A stretch of 64,000 nt of DNA from JBBEAM01 sp942491105. Lineage in GTDB: Bacteria > Pseudomonadota > Alphaproteobacteria > Kiloniellales > DSM-21159. The DNA is taken from positions 1 to 64,000 of the forward strand of contig CALNZX010000006.1 of NCBI GenBank assembly GCA_942491105.1. The letters run 5' to 3'. Below the pieces are notes generated by a model. The model ran no database searches, had not been told where the DNA came from, and worked only from the letters and a program-made list of their open reading frames with translations. A program made the translations under genes and the position numbers. Below are positions 8,022 through 18,610 of the stretch, piece after piece. Numbering within the stretch: position 1 is the first letter of the stretch; every line of letters starts with the position of its first letter.

Positions 8022-8750
8022 TTAATGGGTCAGGATCTTGCTCAGGAAAAGCTGTGTGCGCTCGTTCTGGGGGTTGTTAAAAAACTCGTCGGGGGTGTTG
8101 GTCTCCACCACCACGCCTTCGTCCATGAAGACCACCTCGCTGGCTACCTCACGGGCAAAGCCCATCTCGTGGGTCACCACCACCATGGTCATCCCCTCTT
8201 TGGCGAGGTTCACCATAACGTCGAGGACCTCGTTGATCATCTCCGGGTCCAGGGCACTGGTGGGTTCGTCAAAAAGCATGATACGCGGCTTCATGGCAAG
8301 ACCACGTGCGATGGCCACGCGCTGCTGCTGCCCCCCGGAGAGCTGGGAAGGATAGGCGTCCGCCTTGTCCGGAATCCCCACCTTCTCCAGAAGCTCCATG
8401 GCGATGGCCCGGGTCTCCTTCTCACCCATCTTGCGCACCTTTCTGGGGGCGAGCATGATGTTGTCAAGAACCGTCATATGCGGATAAAGGTTGAACTGCT
8501 GAAACACAAACCCCACTTCGGTGCGAAGCTGAGTGAGGTTGGCCTTGGGGTCGTGAACGGCAATCCCGTCCACCACAATGGAGCCGGAATCGATGGGCTC
8601 CAGACGATTGATGCAGCGAATCAGGGTACTCTTCCCCGAGCCGCTGGGTCCACAAACAACGGTGACATCGCCTGGGCCCACATGAAAATCGATATCCTTG
8701 AGGACATGCAGGTCCCCGTACCACTTGTTTACCTTATCAAAACGAATCAT
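8022..8750 (-). CDS. Polar amino-acid ABC transporter ATPase (GlnQ type)
   Basis: The 242-residue cytoplasmic ATPase has the full motif set: Walker A GPSGSGKS near residue 35, the Q-loop FVFQQFNLYPH, the signature LSGGQQQR near 137, Walker B IMLFDEPTSALD and the switch histidine VVVTHEM. Length and sequence fit the GlnQ/GltL/HisP group that energises family-3 amino-acid importers. It is the first gene of a minus-strand operon followed by the binding protein (180 bases away) and the fused permease. The promoter should lie in the AT-rich region above 8750. Confidence 0.93.
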   Translation of the reverse strand: MIRFDKVNKWYGDLHVLKDIDFHVGPGDVTVVCGPSGSGKSTLIRCINRLEPIDSGSIVVDGIAVHDPKANLTQLRTEVGFVFQQFNLYPHMTVLDNIMLAPRKVRKMGEKETRAIAMELLEKVGIPDKADAYPSQLSGGQQQRVAIARGLAMKPRIMLFDEPTSALDPEMINEVLDVMVNLAKEGMTMVVVTHEMGFAREVASEVVFMDEGVVVETNTPDEFFNNPQNERTQLFLSKILTH

Positions 8751-9574
8751 CCGGTAATGCTCCCGATTGGTTACTCATGATGTCCTCGTATCGATGCGAC
8801 CCTATAAATTAGGGAGCCCCATCCGCACAACGCCGCCAGAGAACAGCTGGATAGCGGCCTTGTAAAAAAAAGAGACATGCCCTAAACGTGCACAAAGCCG
8901 TCACTATTAAGAAAAACGATGACTCAGACCTCACTCTTCGGTTGTTTTATAAAAAAAATATTGTTAACGACAATGAGCCAAAAGTCAATGCTATTGCTAT
9001 TCGGCAGCTCATATTAGTCACCAGATCCCTTCATGAGAATTACTGATATTTTTTATCAGAACACCATCTCACACCCACATCAAGCTATCATTCCAACCTC
9101 TTTCCCCAAACCACTGCCCATCATGGCAATATTCTGAACCTGTCGCAGAATCATTCCACCAGCGGCAACGCCATGCAAATGTCTTCTTATCCGCCGAAAA
9201 AGATGAGAATATGACAACCTGATTAATTTCGAGAGTCAGCAAAACATACGATGTTTTCTGAGGAAAAGCATCACAAAAGCCCCGGTAAATGCTAAATACC
9301 CTACACAAGAAATAAACAGGCATGCATCTTAAGAGCCATGATCAACCAGAGGGTTGAGCAGCCGGGGCATTGCGGGCAACCACCTTAAAAAGCAGAAACG
9401 TTGCGCCGGATTGCCCCCTCGCAAGGGTATTCTTTCGCATTCTCATTTATGGTATAGCATCAGATCACCCTGGAACCCCTTCCACGGCAGGGCCCCTGGG
9501 CTGTCCGCAGGGGGAGCCCGGGCCAACGGGGTAACATCAAGGAAACACAGGCGGATTGACCGCCACAGGCAATG
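8751..9574. other. AT-rich gene-free stretch between divergent operons
   Basis: It separates the minus-strand transporter operon from the plus-strand sensor kinase gene and should hold both promoters. It is clearly more AT-rich than its surroundings up to about 9320, then GC-rich with inverted repeats such as CCCCTGGGCT and AGCCCGGG near 9500. An 84-codon minus-strand open frame at 9069-9323 has no ribosome site or recognisable domain and is not called. The GC-rich 9340-9560 part may be a 5' leader of the kinase gene. Confidence 0.6.
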
Positions 9575-11519
9575 CATGAAACGTCCACCTTCGTTAAAAA
9601 ATCGTTTTTTTACAGGAGCCTCCGTCATCCTGCTCCTCTTCTGCAGCGTGGTCTCCCTGCTGGAATATGCCTGGCTCTCCGACCAGATCAAAGAGCAGGC
9701 GGCCCACAACGCCGCACGCCACCTGGCCACCGCCTCGGCCATCCGCACCTACGCAAAGGATGTTTTGCGCCCCGTCATGGAGGAGGAGCTGCCCCCCAAC
9801 CGATTGGTCATTGAGTCCATGTCCACCTCATTCATCTCTCGCGAGATCATGAAGAACTTAAATGACAGCTTCCCGGAGTTCCTCTACAAGCGGGCCGCCG
9901 GCAACCCCGAAATCCCCTCAACCGGGCCGATGCCTTTGAGAACAAGCGCATCGGCTGGTTCAACACCCACAGCGAGGAAACCCAATGGGAGGGCATCATC
10001 ACCCGCAGCGACGGCACCTACTACGTCAAGATGGAGCCCATCAGCGTGGAGACATCCTGCTTAAGGTGCCACGGCGTTCCCGAAGAGGCACCCAAAGAGC
10101 TGCGCGAGCGCTACGGCGATGCGGCCAGCTACGGCTACACTGTGGGGGACGTGGTGGCGGCGGACACCCTCTACATCCCCATGACCCACTACCAGATCCA
10201 GATCAAGGAAAAAGCCTGGGGTGTCTTTATTGTCGGCTTTCTCGCCCTCTCCTGCCTCATGGTTCTCTTCCGGGTTCTTTTCAACCGCACGGTCCACAAC
10301 CGCCTCTCCCATCTCTTGGAGACCTTTTCCCGGTTGTCGGGCACCCCCCACGGCACCTCGCCGGAGAACCTCTCCATGGGCGACGAAGTGGATCAGCTGG
10401 CCCTCGCTTTTGAGGAAGCCGCGGAAAACCTGGAGGCGGCCCACCACGACCTCACCCGCTCTGAGAGCAAATTCCGGCGCCTGTTTGAGAACCAGTCCCA
10501 ACGCCATCATCCTCTTCGGGCCCGACGACCGCATCACCGACATCAACCGGGCCGGCCTGACCCTTTTCATGCTCGACTCCATGGCCGAAGCCTTCCTTAT
10601 TGAGGCCTTTCACACCCTCTTCTGGGACGGGCGCGATGCCGCGGCCGTGGACGCACACATCAAATCCGGCCTGACCCTCTATGAAAAAGAGCTCTCCATG
10701 GTGGACCGTTTCGGCGGCCGCATCGACACACTCTTGACCGCCTCGGGCCTCTTCGGCGACCAAAGCACCTACCTCGGCATGGAGATGGTCCTGCGGGATA
10801 TCACCCAACAGAAACAGATCAACGCCCACCTCGCCCAGACCGAAAAGCTCGCCTCCATCGGTCAGCTCGCCGCAGGCTTCGCACACGAGATCAACAACCC
10901 CTTGGGGGTCATCAGCTGCTATGCGGACCTCATCGACAAGCAGGTGGAGGGCAACGCCCAGCTCAAAGAGGATGTGGGGGTCATCACCAAACACGCCACC
11001 CTCTGCACCCATGTGGTGGAGTCCCTCCTCAACTTTGCCCGGGTCTCCAAACCGGAGTTCCACATGCACGATGTGCATGCCATTTTAGACGAGACGATCG
11101 CCATCCTCCGGCACAAAATGGAGCAGAGCAACATCACCGTCGAGACCCACTACCTGGCCCGTGGGGTGGAAATGCCCCTGGACACCGAAAAAATCCGACA
11201 GCTCTTCATGAACCTGTTCATCAACGCCACCCAGGCCATGGAAGGCGGGGGGGCCCTCACTCTTTCCACGCGCCTTGTGGACGCCCGGAGCCTGGAAGTG
11301 GTGGTGGCCGACACGGGAATCGGCATCAGCCCGGGGAATCAAAAACGCATTTTTGAACCCTTTTTCACCACCAAAGAAAAAGGGCGTGGGCACCGGCCTC
11401 GGCCTGTCGGTGAGCTACGGCATCGTCCGGCAACACGATGGGCTCCCTCCAGGTGGAGAGCGATGCAGGAAAAGGAACGCGCTTTATCCTTGCCCTGCCC
11501 CTGCGCCCCGAAGCATTGA
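9575..11519 (+). CDS. Membrane sensor histidine kinase with haem-binding DUF3365 domain (frameshifted)
   Basis: The gene encodes about 645 residues over several frames. In order it has an N-terminal membrane helix, a periplasmic DUF3365-type sensor domain with a CLRCH (CxxCH) c-haem site at about base 10060, a second helix (VGFLALSCLMVLF), a HAMP-like linker, a PAS domain, an HisKA domain with the phospho-accepting GFAHEINNPLG (His), and an HATPase domain with INATQAMEGGG and DTGIGI. Indels near 9920, 10495, 11388 and 11436 break the frame, but all motifs remain. The exact 3' end is uncertain. It should sense a redox or gaseous ligand through haem and phosphorylate the NtrC-type regulator encoded next. 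Confidence 0.8.
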
Positions 11520-11729
11520 CGACAAGAGGGCCAACGGCTAAGGCAGGGGGCCTCCGGCGGCGAAGCACACGTGGAGAGGTTCACCCGAAACCTCATGTTG
11601 CAAAAAGGTCTAAACACAACGTGGGGTCAAAGGAAACCTGATTATCGATCCCGTTCTTTCAGGTCGGGAAGGCGCAGCAAAAGTTTAGCCCCCCGGCAGG
11701 ATGCCGCCGGAGGCAAAGGAAAAACATAT
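11520..11729. repeat. Repeat fragments between kinase and regulator genes
   Basis: GGCCTCCGGCGGCGAAG near 11550 and the inverted unit GCCGCCGGAGGC at 11703 are partial module A copies. The second copy ends at the ribosome site of the regulator, so the repeat forms part of its translation start region. Confidence 0.5.
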
Positions 11730-13118
11730 TTGGACCGACGTGAAACCATACTCATCGTGGACGATGAGTCCGACCTGGCCCGCGGCCTGGCACGCACCCT
11801 TGAGATGGCCCTCCCCGTAACGGTTCTCACCGCCGCAAGCGGAAGAGACGCCCTGGAACGATTGAAAGAAGCACCCGTGGACCTTATCCTCAGCGACATC
11901 AGCATGCCGGAGATGGACGGCATGGCGCTTCTGGAAGCGGTCCTTGCAGAAGACAGCCGACAAACCGTCATCATGATGACCGCCTACGGCACCATCGATG
12001 TGGCGGTCTCCGCCATGAAAGTTGGAGCCTGGGACTTCATTCAGAAACCCTTTGCCTCGGACGCCCTCACCCGCATCGTCACCAAGGGCCTGGAGCGCCA
12101 CCGATTGATCCGGGAAAATCGGGAACTCACGGCCCGCCTGGCTGAGACCGCTTCAGAAAGTCCCCTTGTGGGCACAAGCGCCCCCATGCGCCGCACCCTG
12201 GACACCCTGACCATGCTGGGCCAGAGCGATGTCACCTGCCTGATTCGGGGCGAAACCGGCACCGGCAAAGACCTGGCCGCCCGCACCATCCATGAAACCA
12301 GCCGAAGAAGCGGAAATCCCTTTGTCACGGTCAACTGCCCGGCCCTCCCCGAAGGGCTCCTGGAGAGTGAACTCTTCGGCCACAAAAAAGGGGCCTTCAC
12401 CAACGCGGACACCGACAAGAGGGGCCTCTTTGACCAGGCCCGGACAGGCACCATCTTCCTGGACGAAATCGGCGACCTCTCCCCTGCCCTCCAGACCAAA
12501 CTGCTGCGGGTCCTTCAGAACCGGGAAATCCGCCCCATCGGCGAGGCGGAGAGCCACACCATCGATGTGCGCATTTTGGCCGCCACCAACCAGGGGCTGG
12601 AGGCCAAAATCAAAGACGGCTCCTTCCGGGCCGACCTCTTCTACCGCCTCAACGTCGCCTCGGTGACCATGCCCCCCTTGCGTGACATCCGGGACGATAT
12701 CCCCCGTCTGGTGGAACACTTCCTCGCCAAGGCCTCCCGGGACCTGGGCCTGCCCAGAAAACAGCTGAGCCCGGCCCTCATGACCTCCGTCTGCGGCCGT
12801 CCCTGGCCCGGCAACACCCGGGAGCTGGAAAACACCCTCACCGGCTGGGTGGCACTGACCCGGGGCGACACCATCGACCTGTGCGAGCTCCCTTCGTCCC
12901 AGCCCCACTCCGGCACCGAGGACGCCCCCTTTGACGTCCCCTACCTCGACCAGAAGGAGCAGATCATCGAATCCTTCACTCGGGACTACCTGCACCGCCT
13001 CTTTTCCGACACCTTCGGCAACGTGGCCCTCTCCGCCCGGAAAAGCGCCATCAAACGCCAGTCCCTCCAGAAAATCATCCAGCGCTACAACATCGACGTG
13101 GAGTCGTACCGGAAGTAG
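11730..13118 (+). CDS. NtrC-family sigma54-dependent response regulator
   Basis: The product is about 462 residues. It has a receiver domain (1-120) with the acidic pair DDE and the phospho-acceptor Asp in LILSDISMPEMDG, an AAA+ sigma54-activation domain (about 135-370) with Walker A GETGTGKD and Walker B GTIFLDEIGD, and a C-terminal helix-turn-helix region that fits Fis-type domains only loosely. The loop that touches sigma54 reads GAFTNA instead of the canonical GAFTGA. TTG 11730 is proposed as the start because an AAGGA site lies before it and the receiver domain begins directly after. It is paired with the kinase upstream and should activate sigma54 promoters, perhaps that of the sulfate exporter downstream (inferred). 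Confidence 0.85.
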   Translation: MDRRETILIVDDESDLARGLARTLEMALPVTVLTAASGRDALERLKEAPVDLILSDISMPEMDGMALLEAVLAEDSRQTVIMMTAYGTIDVAVSAMKVGAWDFIQKPFASDALTRIVTKGLERHRLIRENRELTARLAETASESPLVGTSAPMRRTLDTLTMLGQSDVTCLIRGETGTGKDLAARTIHETSRRSGNPFVTVNCPALPEGLLESELFGHKKGAFTNADTDKRGLFDQARTGTIFLDEIGDLSPALQTKLLRVLQNREIRPIGEAESHTIDVRILAATNQGLEAKIKDGSFRADLFYRLNVASVTMPPLRDIRDDIPRLVEHFLAKASRDLGLPRKQLSPALMTSVCGRPWPGNTRELENTLTGWVALTRGDTIDLCELPSSQPHSGTEDAPFDVPYLDQKEQIIESFTRDYLHRLFSDTFGNVALSARKSAIKRQSLQKIIQRYNIDVESYRK

Positions 13119-13154
13119 GGAAAAAAGCATGCCTTCTTTTGGTCACAATTGGGT

Positions 13155-13190
13155 TAACCACAGAGGCACAGGGTGCACAGAGAAAAAACC
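13155..13190. repeat. CCACAGAGGCACAG-type short repeat
   Basis: ACCACAGAGGCACAGGGTGC is followed by ACAGAGAAAAAACC. This is the CACAGAG counterpart of the CACGAAG unit at 610-650; such units recur between genes in many environmental bacteria. Confidence 0.5.
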
Positions 13191-13196
13191 AAAAGC

Positions 13197-13345
13197 GTTG
13201 CCGGCGGCCAAGGGCTGAGCCCCTGGAACCCAGGTTCGTGAATGCTCCGCACCCTCGTTCCTCAGGTACGTCACAGTCACTGACGGGCTGTGCCCGTGGA
13301 GAGACGACGGCTGACTGTGTCGTCTTCCCCGGCTAACCGGCTTGC
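13197..13345. repeat. Dispersed repeat module B, copy 2 (inverted)
   Basis: It contains GGTTCGTGAATGCTCCGCA, CCTCGTTCCTCAGGTACGT and GTCGTCTTCCCCGGCTAA. Read on the minus strand this follows the same order as copy 1 at 3476-3585. Confidence 0.65.
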
Positions 13346-13469
13346 GAAAGGAGTCGGGTCGCTTAAACCATCGAGCTACCGTACCCCTTGCATGGGCGAG
13401 TGACCGGGGATCCATGCTTGCAAACCGCCACCACTTGAAATTCATTTGTCGAATTGGTTTTCACCGGAA

Positions 13470-13515
13470 TAACTCCGGCGGCAAGGGAGCCACCTTGAAA
13501 GCGGGTTGCAGGGCC
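13470..13515. repeat. Dispersed repeat module A, partial copy 4
   Basis: CTCCGGCGGCAAGGGAGCC and ACCTTGAAAGCGGGTTGCAG match the front of module A copies 1-3. The palindromic second half is missing. Confidence 0.65.
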
Positions 13516-13947
13516 ATGCTCCCGCCTACGCCCGGAAGGCAACGACAGCGTTGACATCCCCCCTGCCTCCCCAAGAGACGCCTCGCCCCCGCAAGGGCAC
13601 CCCCACCTCCCCGGCGTTCAATTCGAGGCCGTGCCTTTCACCCCAATGGTTTCCATCAAAAAATATGATGATCTTCATTGATTCAACGAGCGCCCCCCTG
13701 AGGGGGCGGACCTTTTCCAGCCCGCCCTCCATCAAAAATTTTTATTACTTTCTTTTCAGAGCCTTATGAATTTAACCCACGGACTGGCATCCCCCTTCCT
13801 CTTATGAAGACGCATTCATCGTGGAAAAACGGCATCCCGCACCGGGACGCCGCATCAAGGTCGATATGCGGTTGGGACCGCAGATCACCTGCATGTATAT
13901 GTTTTGCGTTTATCTAATTGACTTTTATCTGGGAGGAAAAGAGACGT

Positions 13948-15697
13948 ATGATTGAAGCACAAGCAAACGACACCATTGTCTACGACAGCGGCAAGGGCAG
14001 CTAGAGCGACCTCTGGAAGAAAGAGGACTACTGGGCCATCTGGCTGGGGTTCATCCTGCTTATCGCAGGGATGCTCATCTACTTCCCCATGGGGGATGAT
14101 GTCATCAAAACCAAAATCAACGATGCCAACACCATCCTCACTGCAGAAAGTGAACGAGCACCGTTCAAGACCGTTGAGTGGTACACGGCCCTGGACGCCA
14201 AAAAGAAGCTCAAGGCCACCAGCAGCCCCATCGGTAAAACCATCACAAAGTACACCAGCAAACCCAAAACATGGAGCGGATCCCCCCTTTCGGCCTTCTA
14301 CCTCAGCGCCGATGCCGCGAAAGCAGCATCCGCCAAGGGCAAGGTGAAATATGAGGCAGCCAAGGCCAAGATGCCACCCTGCTCGCAAGTGCCGAAGAGG
14401 CCAAGGCAGAAGGCCGCAACCGCGAGCTTTTGCCGACGAAGCCCTAAACGCCGACGCCGGCAAGAAAATCGACGACTGGCGTTCGGCTCACACCATGACA
14501 GGCAAACTGAAAAAGAAAGCCAACGTGAAGCCCTTCAACCTGCTTCCCGGCCTCGTGGGCTTTATGCTCTTCCTCGCCGCCTTCTTTGGCATCGGCATCG
14601 CCGTGATGGGTGACTCGTTCGCGGGCTTCGCCAAGGCCTTCTGCTTTGTCTTTGTCATCGCGGTGCTGGCCTACCTGGCTCGGCCAACGCCACCATGAAA
14701 CACTACGGCATTTGTTACGCCGCCTGGGCCATCCTCTTCGGCATGATCATCAGTCCAACACGATCGGCACCCCCGAAGTGGGTCATGCCCGCCGTTCAGA
14801 CCGAGTACTACATCAAGACCGGCCTGGTGCTCCTGGGGGCCGAGATTCTCTTCGGCAAGATCCTCTCCATCGGGATCCCCGGCATCTTCGTGGCCTGGGT
14901 GGTGACCCCCATCGTCCTGATCACCACCTACTGGTTCGGTCAGAAGGTTCTCAAGATCCCCTCCAAGACCCTGAACATCACCATCTCGGCCGACATGAGC
15001 GTCTGCGGCGTTTCGGCGGCCATCGCCACGGCGTCGGCCTGCCGGGCCAAGAAAGAGGAGCTGACCCTGGCCGTCGGCCTCTCCCTGGTCTTTACATCGA
15101 TCATGATGATTGTCATGCCTGCCGTCATCAAGGCCACCGGCATGCCTTATATCCTGGGCGGCGCCTGGATGGGCGGCACCATCGACGCCACCGGCGCCGT
15201 GGCCGCGGCCGGCGCATTTTTGGGTGACAAGGCCCTGTACGTGGCCGCCACCATCAAGATGATCCAGAACGTGCTGATCGGCATCATCGCCTTCTGCGTG
15301 GCCATCTACTTGGTGGCCGAAGTAGAGGCCGCCAGGCAGGCCGCAAGGTGGGGTCATGGAGATCTGGTACCGATTCCCCAAGTTCGTCATCGGCTTCATC
15401 GGCGCCTCGGTCATCTTCTCCGTCATCTACGCCTCCATGGGCACGGACGTCGGCCTACGTCATGATCGACCAGGGCGTCATCCGCGGACTCTCCAAGACC
15501 TGCGCGGCTGGTTCTTCTGCCTGGCCTTTGTGAGCATCGGCCTGGCCACCAACTTCCGCGAGCTCAAGGAGTACTTCAAAGGCGGCAAGCCCCTGATCCT
15601 GTATGTCTGCGGTCAGACGTTCAACCTGATCCTGACCCTGGTCATGGCCTACATCATGTTCTACCTGGTCTTCCCCGAGATCACCGCGAAGATCTAA
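13948..15697 (+). pseudogene. YeiH-type putative sulfate exporter, long form, multiply disrupted
   Basis: About 580 residues can be pieced together. A leader ends in SDLWKKEDYWAIWLGF, followed by a polar, Ala/Lys-rich soluble insert and then the UPF0324/YeiH membrane core with ADMSVCGVSAAIATASACRAKKEELTLAV-like segments (around 14990-15080), GGTIDATGAVAAAGAFLG and a C-terminal RGWFFCLAFVSIGLATNFREL. An in-frame TAG at codon 19 (14002) and at least six indels (about 14370-14430, 14690, 14755, 15330, 15455, 15500) interrupt it. Conserved motifs survive throughout, so sequencing error is likelier than decay. The gene starts at ATG 13948 after GGGAGGAAAAG. The family is thought to export sulfate or sulfite-type anions. 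Confidence 0.7.
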
Positions 15698-15929
15698 CGA
15701 AGATGGGGCAAAACCAAACGTTAACACGCGCCTCTAAACGGATAAACGCTGAGGCGGCTACCTCGAAAAGGTTGATACCGTATATGCTCTTGACTCCGGA
15801 GAATGCAACGAAGGGTAAAGTGATATGCGCCGTGGCCAGTGCGGACGCAACCCGCCCGAGGTGGCCGAAGTGATGAGCCTGGAGAATCTCTTCTAGGAAC
15901 TGCAGAGTCACAAAAAGAGGAGAGAGACA

Positions 15930-16167
15930 TGGACCCCAACAGCAGCTTATCCAAACGGATCGGAGGCCCCTGGCGAGCATCGCAGGCTGCCTTCTCATGA
16001 TTTACGTCATCGGTCCCTGGCTGGACAGCCTGGACGCCATCAAGCCCCTGGCCGATTTCATCGAAGAGCAGAACATCAACGCCAACGCCTACTACTACAC
16101 CGAGGTGGCTGAGTTCTCCGACGCCGAGCTCAACATGAAGAACACCATGACCTACATGCCCAAATAA
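15930..16167 (+). CDS. Small single-helix membrane protein next to YeiH (frameshifted)
   Basis: Starting at ATG 15930 after AGGAGAGAGAC, the frame begins MDPNSSLSKRIG. After one indel near 15970 it continues through a hydrophobic segment ending LLMIYVIGPWLDSL and a polar tail rich in Glu and Asn with AYYYTEVAEFS, ending at a TAA at 16165-16167. The whole is about 78 residues. The preserved ribosome site and the amphipathic tail suggest a real small protein, possibly a helper of the transporter encoded just before it. I do not recognise a named family. Confidence 0.5.
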
Positions 16168-16209
16168 CCCCGCCACTGCCTGGGCGGAAAAAGGTATGCC
16201 TCAAAACGA

Positions 16210-16238
16210 AAAACGCCCGCTTGGCAAGCGGGCGTTTT
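16210..16238. terminator. Bidirectional intrinsic terminator
   Basis: AAAACGCCCGCTT pairs perfectly with AAGCGGGCGTTTT around a GGC loop, with T runs on both strands. It ends the YeiH unit on the plus strand and the MarR gene on the minus strand. Confidence 0.9.
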
Positions 16239-16284
16239 CTGGTTTGTCATCCCAACGGGTGACCGAAGTGGTTATTCTTTGGCT

Positions 16285-16767
16285 TCAGAGGTGTTGATGG
16301 GACCGGAAAAAAAGAATGGGCGCCACCTCAAGGTTTTCCGCGTTCATCATGGAGGCGATGCGCTGAAGGGAGGAGAGCAAAAGGGTCTGTTCCCAGGATT
16401 CAAGCTTGTTGAATCGGGTCACGAACTGCTCGTGGAGCAAAGAGGGCTTGCTCGGATGATCTCGAGGGCCTTGTCGGTGGCTGCCACCAGCACCCGTCGT
16501 TTGTCGGTCTCCCCTTTTTTGCGTTTCAGAACCCGTTTTCTCGAGCCGTTCGACGATATTGGTCACCGTGGCCTGGCTGAGGCTCACCATTTTGGCAAGA
16601 CTGCCGATGGAGATCTCCCCTTCTTTGGCGATGACCTGAATCACCACCAGCTGAGGTCCGGTCAGGCCGTACTTCTTCACGAGCTGCTTTGAATGCAGGT
16701 CCGTGGCCCGAATAATCTGCCGAAGAGAGATCAGCAGGTCATAGCAGATATCATTATCATCAAACAT
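16285..16767 (-). CDS. MarR-family transcriptional regulator
   Basis: The 160-codon frame shows a winged helix-turn-helix with LTGPQLVVIQVIAKEG, the recognition helix SLSQATVTNIVERLEK and a C-terminal dimerisation helix. In the middle (about bases 16440-16530) the translation loses family similarity, while an alternative frame reads KGETDKRRVLVAATDKA, the expected wing and its following strand. Two compensating indels are therefore likely. It is a small DNA-binding repressor or activator and its ligand is unknown. It is convergent with the YeiH unit, sharing the 16210-16238 terminator. Confidence 0.75.
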   Translation of the reverse strand: MFDDNDICYDLLISLRQIIRATDLHSKQLVKKYGLTGPQLVVIQVIAKEGEISIGSLAKMVSLSQATVTNIVERLEKTGSETQKRGDRQTTGAGGSHRQGPRDHPSKPSLLHEQFVTRFNKLESWEQTLLLSSLQRIASMMNAENLEVAPILFFRSHQHL

Positions 16768-16989
16768 CCGTTACGTTTCTCCGTTAAGGTGCCCGGGACG
16801 CCGGAAAAGGCGACGTCACAACAAAGGCAGAAGTGGGTTCTCGTTACACTGTATGTGGGGATTTTGGATCTCCCCGCCCATAATTCGGACGACAAAAAGC
16901 GGCAGAGCACAAGCGGGGTTCGGGCCCACCCGAACCGCACGGCTTTCTTCAAGACGAAAGGCACAGACACCCCACCAAATTTTCTTCTA

Positions 16990-18610
16990 TCAGCTCTCAT
17001 GGGGCTTGTACAGAACCCACCTGTTTTTCCCCCCGGCCTTGGCCTCGTACATGGCCGAATCCGCCTGGTTGAGCAGGGCATCCACCGTGGTTCCAGCCTC
17101 CGGAAACACCCCGATACCGATGCTGGCGCCGATGGTTCTTTCCCCCCCGCCCACCCGAAAAGACCGAGGAAAAAGCGGCCAGGACCTTTTCTGCAACGGC
17201 AACTGCATCGGCTGGCTTCCCGGACCACGGGAAGAATCACGGTAAACTCATCCCCCCCGAGTCGCGCCACCATATCCGATTCACGAACCGCCTGAGTGAG
17301 CCGGGCGCCGGTTTCAATCAGAACCGCGTCTCCGGCCTCATGCCCGAGGGTGTCGTTTACCGCCTTGAACCCATCCATATCTATGAAGAGCAGGGCGCAT
17401 GGGGGATGTTGTAGCGCCGCGCCCGTTTCAGGGTATGGTCAAGCCGGTCCAGAAAAAGAGACCGGTTGGCCAGCCCCGTCAAGCTTATCAAAATTGGCCA
17501 TATGAATCAGGGCCCTGCGGTCCATGGCCTGGCGAGTCCGCGCCTGAGCCAAAGGAAGGCGGGGAGTACAGAGACGCCGAAGAGAAGCCCGGCCATCCCC
17601 AGCAGCTTCACAAGAAGTCCCCGGCTCTCCTTCAGGAGTTCCGTTTCCGGCACATATGAGACAAGCTTCCAGTAATACTATCGGCGTTTAAACCGCCCCG
17701 CCACCCCGGATATCGGGGCGCCCCATGCCGTTGTCTCTCCGTTGACGGCCGAATGGTGGTCGCCGTGAAGAGCCCCTCATCCGTCATGGACTGATACCCT
17801 TCCCAGGCGGAAATATCCTTCCAGGACTCGTGGAAAAACCGCCTGAAATGGTCCGGTCCCGGCGTCCATCACACATGAATCCCCACTCATCTTCCGGATT
17901 CATGCCCTTAAGCCAGTAGCCGTCCCTGTTCACAAAAAGATCTGCCCCCTGGAGAGTCGGCTCATCTCCTCGAGCTCCCGACAGAAGGTGCGAACCGAGG
18001 TAATTCAGAACAAGGACCCCCCCTTTTGCCTCCCGAGAGGTCAAACACCGGGGTTCCAAAGCGAATCATGGGCTTTGAGGGGCACTTCAATTTCTCCGTT
18101 TTCCATGTTCAGATCCATGGGCGAGACAAAGACCTCCCGGCGATTGAGGGCCAGGGAATTCCGGACATAGGACTGCCCCTTTTTCGACTGCAGATCAGCA
18201 TCCGGGACGATTGCCGGGTTGTCCGTCGGTAATAGTTGACACGGCACACCTCCATCCCCTCCGCGTCGATGAACCGAACCTGATCATAGATGCCCCTGTC
18301 TGCCGGCTGAACTCCACATACTCTTCGGTGATCATCCTGATAGACGGTATCGTTGGTTTCAAGCAACTGGATCAATTCATTCTGCCGCGCAAAGAAACAG
18401 AAGGTCCGCACGGATCACGTCCATGGTCCGAATGATCATCTCCTTTTGAAGGGCGATATTATGACCTTCCACAACCTTCACCCGGTCGATGAGCCCCTGT
18501 TTTTCCCAATGTTACACCCCGGCCACCCCGGCCATCAGCAACAGTGCGCCCCCCAAAAGAATCAACAGAAAATTACGATAGACGGTCACCGGCATCTCCC
18601 CACGTCGCAT
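16990..18610 (-). pseudogene. Membrane diguanylate cyclase (sensor domain plus GGDEF), multiply disrupted
   Basis: Read from ATG 18610, the pieces give an N-terminal membrane helix (FLLILLGGALLLMAGV), a periplasmic sensor region with Cache-like spacing, a second helix near 17560, and a GGDEF domain with FIDMDGFKAVNDTLGHEAGD, ARLGGDEFTV and the end segment SAMYEAKAGGKNRW. At least six stops or indels break it, some in the sensor part (for example near 18520, 18400 and 17700) and one within the GGDEF domain (about 17170). The catalytic GGDEF loop is intact, so an unbroken version would make cyclic di-GMP. Whether the breaks are real decay or base-calling errors cannot be settled from the sequence. 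Confidence 0.7.

Larger units (their letters stand above)
13119..13947. other. Gene-free 830-base stretch rich in dispersed repeats
   Basis: No supported gene lies between the regulator and the YeiH-type exporter. It holds a CCACAGAGGCACAG-type unit (13155-13190), module B in inverted orientation (13197-13345) and a partial module A (13470-13515). After that come an AT-rich promoter-like segment and a strong ribosome site (GGGAGGAAAAG) for the next gene. The 13345-13440 segment has no recognised feature. Confidence 0.65.

Noticed and set aside
9069..9323. Minus-strand 84-codon open frame
   Set aside because: AT-rich promoter region, no ribosome site, no recognisable domain.
13330..13400. tRNA-like text on the minus strand (GGTAGCTCGATGG)
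   Set aside because: No acceptor stem, anticodon loop or T-loop with the right spacing could be built; it lies within or next to repeat module B.
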